Below, piece by piece: positions 24,122 to 26,650 of a DNA stretch of 26,650 nucleotides. Numbering within the stretch: position 1 is the stretch's first letter; each line of letters begins with the position of its first letter. A model generated the notes under the pieces. That model had not been told where the DNA came from, made no database searches, and saw only the letters and a list, made by a program, of their open reading frames with translations. The translations under genes were made by a program, and so were the position numbers. The DNA is from a virus. The stretch lies in IMG/VR virus record IMGVR_UViG_3300005288_000105, positions 1-26,650 of that record, one strand, 5' to 3'.

Positions 24122-24132
24122 GAGCTATAACG
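24122..24132 (-). repeat. Leftover tRNA 5' fragment in a spacer
   Basis: The 11 bases CGTTATAGCTC (minus strand) match the acceptor/D-arm junction of tRNA-Thr, which ends at 24274. No complete tRNA follows. It fits a relic of tRNA recombination or duplication. Confidence 0.45.
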
Positions 24133-24198
24133 TGCCCGAGACGAGAAACAGTTGTCAGATATCTGTGATCAACAGCCCACCAACAACATTCTATAATT

Positions 24199-24274
24199 TG
24201 GTGCCGTCACGAGGGATCGAACCCCGGACCTTCTGCTTACAAGGCAGTTGCTCTACCGACTGAGCTATAACGGC
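24199..24274 (-). tRNA. tRNA-Thr(TGT)
   Basis: A 76-base gene with CCA. Acceptor GCCGTTA/TGACGGC with one G-U, standard D-arm, anticodon loop CTTGTAA on an ACTGC/GCAGA stem with an A-A outer pair. Confidence 0.9.
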
Positions 24275-24434
24275 ATATGGCCCCTTACGGGTGGCCAGTC
24301 GGGCGATTTTACCTGCTGCTTGTAGCTTACCACAGCTACACGATTCTCGTACAGGCTTGAGCGCTTTCCCTTACCGAACTAGGAGGCGATTACTATTCAA
24401 TACCTTTCGGCGTTAGAATTCTCGGGTAACAATT
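24275..24434. other. Long spacer in the tRNA island, hairpins but no gene
   Basis: 160 bases between tRNA-Thr and tRNA-Asp. It contains a GTAA-tetraloop hairpin at about 24279-24296 on the minus strand (CCC/GGG core within GGCC arms) and a perfect 6-bp hairpin at 24322-24339 (GTAGCT/AGCTAC). No open frame with a ribosome site and no tRNA fold was found. Confidence 0.5.
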
Positions 24435-24510
24435 TGGCGACCATAATGGGATTCGAACCCACAGCGAACACATAGACAGTGTGCCTTCCTTCCCAGAGGA
24501 ATCTACAGCC
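24435..24510 (-). tRNA. tRNA-Asp(GTC)
   Basis: A 76-base gene with CCA and the expected G73. Loop CTGTCTA on GCACA/TGTGT. The acceptor GGCTGTA/TATGGTC has three G-U pairs, weaker than usual, but no mismatch. Confidence 0.87.
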
Positions 24511-24517
24511 ATTTGTT

Positions 24518-24594
24518 TGGTACTCTGCCGGGGACTCGAACCCCGTTCATGAGGGTGAAAACCTCATATCCTAAACCTCGTAGACGAGCAGAGC
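24518..24594 (-). tRNA. tRNA-Glu(TTC)
   Basis: A 77-base gene with CCA. Anticodon stem TGAGG/CCTCA, loop TTTTCAC; T-arm ACGGGG-type with TTCGAGT loop; acceptor GCTCTGC/GCAGAGT with one G-U. Confidence 0.9.
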
Positions 24595-24603
24595 ATTTGT
24601 TCT

Positions 24604-24726
24604 TTAGCGAACCACGCTTGGTGGCTTGCCAGCTTTGTTCTTGTTTGGGTGACGACCTTTGCTGTCTTTCAAGCGTGTCTTGTCCACCGGAGCATGTTCT
24701 TTGGTTGCATCGTAATACTTTGCCAT
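24604..24726 (-). CDS. Small basic protein inside the tRNA island (40 residues)
   Basis: An ORF of 40 codons: MAKYYDATKEHAPVDKTRLK, then a Lys/Asn/Gly/Pro-rich tail ending PPSVVR. An AAGGAG site lies 8 bases before the ATG, the clearest ribosome site in the island. The product is strongly basic with no cysteine or membrane segment, which suggests nucleic-acid binding or disorder. It sits between tRNA-Glu and tRNA-Arg(ACG), downstream of the internal promoter at 24849. I do not recognise a family. Confidence 0.7.
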   Translation of the reverse strand: MAKYYDATKEHAPVDKTRLKDSKGRHPNKNKAGKPPSVVR

Positions 24727-24753
24727 TTCATCTTCTCCTTTTTGTATAAAATT

Positions 24754-24828
24754 TGGTAGTGGGTGTAGGGATCGAACCTACCTAGCGGGCTTCGTAGACC
24801 CGAGCCTAATCCAATCGGCCAACTCACT
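24754..24828 (-). tRNA. tRNA-Arg(ACG)
   Basis: A 75-base gene with CCA. Anticodon stem CGGGT/GCCCG, loop CTACGAA; A34 is normally converted to inosine by host TadA. The acceptor AGTGAGT/ACCCACT has one A-C mismatch. It is the first tRNA after the internal promoter. Confidence 0.88.
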
Positions 24829-24848
24829 ATTGTCTTGCTTATGTCCCC

Positions 24849-24876
24849 ATTGTAAACGACAATCAGAAATTGTCAA
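24849..24876 (-). promoter_or_regulatory. Internal sigma70-type promoter in the tRNA island
   Basis: On the minus strand TTGACA (24871-24876), a 16-base spacer, TACAAT (24849-24854), then GGGGACATAAGC. The surrounding sequence is AT-rich. Transcription would begin about 15 bases before tRNA-Arg(ACG), so the left half of the island and the small ORF can be made independently. Confidence 0.82.
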
Positions 24877-24907
24877 GCACATTTTGAAAACATTTTAAAC
24901 TTTCTTC

Positions 24908-24986
24908 TGGTAGATGTGACAGGACTTGAACCTGCATTGCCTCCAGTTACGCTCTACCGCTTAGAAGGCGGCTACGGTACACATCT
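24908..24986 (-). tRNA. tRNA-like gene with Arg(TCT) anticodon, D-arm apparently lost
   Basis: A 79-base unit with a perfect acceptor (AGATGTG/CACATCT), good T-arm (GCAGG-TTCAAGT-CCTGT) and CCA. The only convincing anticodon arm is GCCGC-CTTCTAA-GCGGT. That leaves just seven bases for the D region and about 20 for the variable region, so it is not a normal cloverleaf. It may be rearranged, decayed or a truly D-armless tRNA. Confidence 0.6.
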
Positions 24987-24992
24987 ATAAAT

Positions 24993-25070
24993 TGGCGGGC
25001 CAGCTAGGAATCGAACCCAGTCCGCAAGGATTTGGAATCCCGCATGCATTTGCCATAACAACCCAGACCC
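24993..25070 (-). tRNA. tRNA-Trp(CCA)
   Basis: A 78-base gene with encoded CCA and G73, the tryptophan discriminator. Anticodon loop TTCCAAA. The acceptor GGGTCTG/CTGGCCC has one T-T mismatch and the anticodon stem is weak at its outer end. Confidence 0.83.
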
Positions 25071-25110
25071 TTAATTAGCGATGAAGTTTAATGTCGATCA
25101 TCACGACAGA

Positions 25111-25131
25111 CTCTAGAGTTGGTTTCTAGAG
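25111..25131. other. Spacer hairpin (CTCTAGA/TCTAGAG)
   Basis: A perfect 7-bp stem with a seven-base loop in the spacer between tRNA-Gln and tRNA-Trp. No U-run follows. Size resembles a tRNA anticodon arm, but no cloverleaf surrounds it. Confidence 0.4.
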
Positions 25132-25153
25132 AACCCCAAGGCGCGAGGTATTC

Positions 25154-25229
25154 TGGAAGAGGGAGTGAGACTCGAACTCACAAATGCTGGATTCAAAGTC
25201 CAGTGCGTCTACCATTCCGCCACCCCTCA
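25154..25229 (-). tRNA. tRNA-Gln(TTG)
   Basis: A 76-base gene with CCA. Anticodon stem CTGGA/TCCAG, loop CTTTGAA. The first acceptor pair is T-T, in line with the weak first pair of Gln tRNAs. The D-arm (GGCGGAATGGTAGACGC) resembles leucine tRNAs, but the variable loop is short. Confidence 0.85.
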
Positions 25230-25319
25230 ATTATTAGTACCGGAAGATGTCCAACTGACTAGTATCGTCTTCGTCTTCCTGTTGAGCTTACCTTGCTTGC
25301 CCATGTGCTACCCGCATTC

Positions 25320-25355
25320 GCAGATATGGGGAATCGAACCCCCACAAGTTATCTC
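25320..25355 (-). pseudogene. tRNA remnant: acceptor-like stem plus T-arm only
   Basis: A T-arm-like hairpin with TTCGATT loop on GGGG/CCCC (25327-25344) is flanked by AGATA/TATCT, an acceptor-like stem, with no D or anticodon arm between and no CCA. It looks like a tRNA from which the middle was deleted. Confidence 0.5.
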
Positions 25356-25360
25356 ACATT

Positions 25361-25437
25361 TGGTGCCCCCACTGAGATTCGAACTCAGACTGAACGGTTT
25401 CTAAAACCGCTTCCTCTGCCAGTTGGGATACAGGGGC
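25361..25437 (-). tRNA. tRNA-Leu(TAG) with a short variable loop
   Basis: A 77-base gene with CCA and A73. Acceptor GCCCCTG/TGGGGGC; anticodon stem GCGGT/ACCGT, loop TTTAGAA. The anticodon reads CUA. The variable loop has about five bases, whereas bacterial leucine tRNAs are class II. The amino acid could be questioned for this reason. Confidence 0.82.
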
Positions 25438-25444
25438 TTTTGTA

Positions 25445-25521
25445 TGGTGGCTTATCAGGGATTCGAACCCCGAACATCTTGTGTTTGAAACAAGCACGAC
25501 TGCCAGTTGCGTCAATAAGCC
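25445..25521 (-). tRNA. tRNA-Leu(CAA) with a short variable loop
   Basis: A 77-base gene with CCA and A73. Acceptor GGCTTAT/ATAAGCC and anticodon stem CTTGT/ACAAG are perfect; loop TTCAAAC. Like its neighbour it is class I in shape, with the same AACTGGCA D-loop, so the pair may share an origin. Confidence 0.85.
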
Positions 25522-25528
25522 ATTTGTT

Positions 25529-25620
25529 TGGAGGCGAGTGTGGGATTCGAACCCACGGGGCCATTGCTGACCCGTCTGCTTTCTAGGCAGATGTAATAAG
25601 CCGGACTCTACCAACTCGCC
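25529..25620 (-). tRNA. tRNA-Ser(AGA)
   Basis: A 92-base class II gene with a long variable arm. Acceptor GGCGAGT/ACTCGCC is perfect; anticodon stem TCTGC/GCAGA, loop CTAGAAA. A34 is rare outside Arg(ACG) in bacteria, and T73 replaces the usual serine G73. Confidence 0.85.
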
Positions 25621-25743
25621 ATAATTCTTAAGGTTCAACTTGGGACTTATACCCCTGCCGGACTAACGCAACATTCCGAGTGCAACCCAGCCGCGAACCC
25701 TCACGCTGATGCAGTTTTCTTCCTGTGAGCGACACAGGCATTC
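25621..25743. other. Spacer in the tRNA island, no gene seen
   Basis: 123 bases between the two serine tRNAs. It holds GCCGGACT, also found in the D-arm of tRNA-Ser(AGA), and a loose CTCAC/GTGAG pair. It might contain a decayed tRNA, but no fold is convincing. Confidence 0.4.
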
Positions 25744-25833
25744 TGGCAGTGGATGAAGGATTCGAACCTTCGGGACTGTTACATCCTACAGGTTAGCAAC
25801 CTGCTGCAATCGGCCTGACTCTGCCAATCCACT
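25744..25833 (-). tRNA. tRNA-Ser(GCT)
   Basis: A 90-base class II gene with G73 and CCA. Acceptor AGTGGAT/ATCCACT is perfect; anticodon loop TTGCTAA on GCAGG/CCTGT; long variable arm. Confidence 0.92.
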
Positions 25834-25838
25834 ATGTT

Positions 25839-25915
25839 TGGTGAAACGCCTTGGAATCGAACCAAGTTAATACAGGTTAAAAGCCTGTTGCCTAGCGCCG
25901 GTCGGCCAACGTCTC
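25839..25915 (-). tRNA. tRNA-Lys(TTT)
   Basis: A 77-base gene with CCA. Anticodon stem ACAGG/CCTGT, loop CTTTTAA; acceptor GAGACGT/GCGTTTC with two G-U pairs. It is the first gene of the island and begins only a few bases after the expected transcription start. Confidence 0.92.
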
Positions 25916-25928
25916 AATTTGTTTGGTC

Positions 25929-25956
25929 ATTCTACACGTTTTTGAATTCGTGTCAA
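25929..25956 (-). promoter_or_regulatory. Sigma70-type promoter for the tRNA island
   Basis: On the minus strand TTGACA (25951-25956), a 16-base spacer, TAGAAT (25929-25934), then GACCAAAC. The -35 box overlaps the stop codon of the preceding gene, and transcription should start about seven bases before tRNA-Lys. It shares the -10 box and following GACCA with the promoter at 26401. Confidence 0.87.
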
Positions 25957-26294
25957 CCATTATTTGTGAACAAATCGAAGACTACTCCATTACCTTTCGG
26001 CTTATCATCGTCATCGCCTGTTCCTACGTCATCACCACGTGCTGTGGCTTGCTTCAGTGCCATATCGGCTTTGAGCATTGCCATGAACATGTTGATCAAA
26101 TCTTGATTCATTTTGAATTGCTTGTCAACAGGCAGTTTAGGATCGGAGGCTAGCTCTACAATCTTCTCTGCGGCTTTACCGAAGTATTTCTTCAGTGTCT
26201 TCAAGCCAACATCGAGGTCGGTCTTCACCATACCGCGAGCAGCAAGCTCAGCGTTTGTAGGACGACCACCTTTATTTTTTGCTGGAGCTGTCAT
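25953..26294 (-). CDS. Possible terminase small subunit
   Basis: A 113-residue protein: N-terminal basic KNKGGRPTNAELAARGMVKT, a helical middle (LKTLKKYFGKAAEKIVELAS, then DLINMFMAMLKADMALKQ) and an acidic, disordered end (DDVGTGDDDDKPKG). The GRPTNAE element resembles the DNA-binding start of some small terminase and packaging proteins. It lies upstream of the terminase large subunit in the transcription direction, but the tRNA island, esterase and another gene intervene. Another DNA-binding role is possible. Confidence 0.5.
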   Translation of the reverse strand: MTAPAKNKGGRPTNAELAARGMVKTDLDVGLKTLKKYFGKAAEKIVELASDPKLPVDKQFKMNQDLINMFMAMLKADMALKQATARGDDVGTGDDDDKPKGNGVVFDLFTNNG

Positions 26295-26400
26295 GCACGT
26301 ACCTCTGAATTAGGTTGAAGACGGTAGACTCACACGTCGAAAGGAGGATAACAACGATGCTCCGTCTTCAAGTTTGGGAATTCTTTGTTTGTATATGGTC

Positions 26401-26429
26401 ATTCTACTACGTGAACTCCACTGTGTCAA
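26401..26429 (-). promoter_or_regulatory. Sigma70-type promoter upstream of the putative small terminase gene
   Basis: On the minus strand TTGACA (26424-26429), a 17-base spacer, TAGAAT (26401-26406), then GACCATATACAA. All six -35 bases and five of six -10 bases match consensus. It lies just after the zinc-ribbon gene. The leader before the ATG at 26294 is about 100 bases. Confidence 0.87.
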
Positions 26430-26443
26430 GCTATTTCGCACGG

Positions 26444-26629
26444 TCAATCAGAAGATTGTTTTGGTTGTGTCACACCCTCAAGCGGGTAAGGTCCACACAC
26501 ATACTCTCGCTCAGTGGTTGCCCAGAATGCGAGATATCTACAATGCCCACAAAGATCGTCTTCAAATCCTGTAGCTTTTGATTGTGTATTTCTATAAGTC
26601 ATGATATTATCACAGCATTTACACCTCAT
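26444..26629 (-). CDS. Small zinc-ribbon-like protein (61 residues)
   Basis: MRCKCCDNIMTYRNTQ then EDDLCGHCRYLAF: Cys3, Cys5/Cys6 and Cys27-x-x-Cys30 make a probable zinc ribbon of a kind common among small phage proteins. The ATG has an AAGGA site about nine bases upstream. The last 15 residues look disordered. Function unknown; binding to nucleic acid or to a host protein would be guesses. Confidence 0.75.
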   Translation of the reverse strand: MRCKCCDNIMTYRNTQSKATGFEDDLCGHCRYLAFWATTEREYVCGPYPLEGVTQPKQSSD

Positions 26630-26650
26630 AGATATATCCTTTATAATAGT

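Noticed and set aside
25361-25437. An amber suppressor tRNA
   Set aside because: The loop TTTAGAA places UAG as the anticodon, which reads CUA (Leu). A suppressor of UAG needs anticodon CUA.
22950-25915. A CRISPR array, suggested by the recurring TTCGAA-containing blocks
   Set aside because: The recurring blocks are T-arms of different tRNAs with unequal spacing and no constant repeat.

Overview
This window is part of a double-stranded DNA tailed phage genome with contractile-tail (myovirus) morphology. All recognisable protein genes and all tRNAs lie on the minus strand, so the region is read from right to left. The protein assignments come from recognising family signatures in the translations; no database search was run. 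The host cannot be named. Near-consensus sigma70-type promoters, purine-rich Shine-Dalgarno sites and CCA-encoding tRNA genes fit a bacterial host, perhaps a proteobacterium.

Right end (26629-25953): a 61-residue zinc-ribbon-like protein, a strong promoter, and a 113-residue basic protein that may be the terminase small subunit. Next is a tRNA island (25915-22950) with 23 tRNA-like genes whose anticodons cover all 20 amino acids. The island has its own promoters at both its start and its middle, a 40-residue basic ORF embedded in it, several decayed or non-canonical tRNAs, and a strong terminator at 22831-22858. An SGNH/GDSL esterase (22793-21516) and an 81-residue unknown protein follow.

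Head module (21197-15231): a strong promoter overlapping an inverted repeat drives terminase large subunit, portal, an XkdF-like prohead protease, a scaffold with a probable nested internal start, a gpD-like decoration protein and a lambda gpE-like major capsid protein. A terminator follows the capsid gene. Neck and tail-completion genes come next (15212-13345), tightly overlapped.

Tail module (13333-1): DUF3383-type sheath, three paralogous DUF3277-type tube-like proteins with a terminator after the first and a GIY-YIG homing endonuclease between the second and third, a two-ORF tail assembly chaperone with a probable -1 frameshift, tape measure, Dit-like protein, Pam3 gp18-like plug, hub, gp138-like spike, gp25-like wedge, gpJ-like wedge, DUF2612 protein and the N-terminal part of a tail fibre that runs off the left edge.

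The most unusual part is the tRNA island: a complete 20-amino-acid set, two leucine-anticodon tRNAs with short variable loops, a serine tRNA with A34, a probable D-armless Arg(TCT) tRNA, and leftover tRNA fragments in the spacers.
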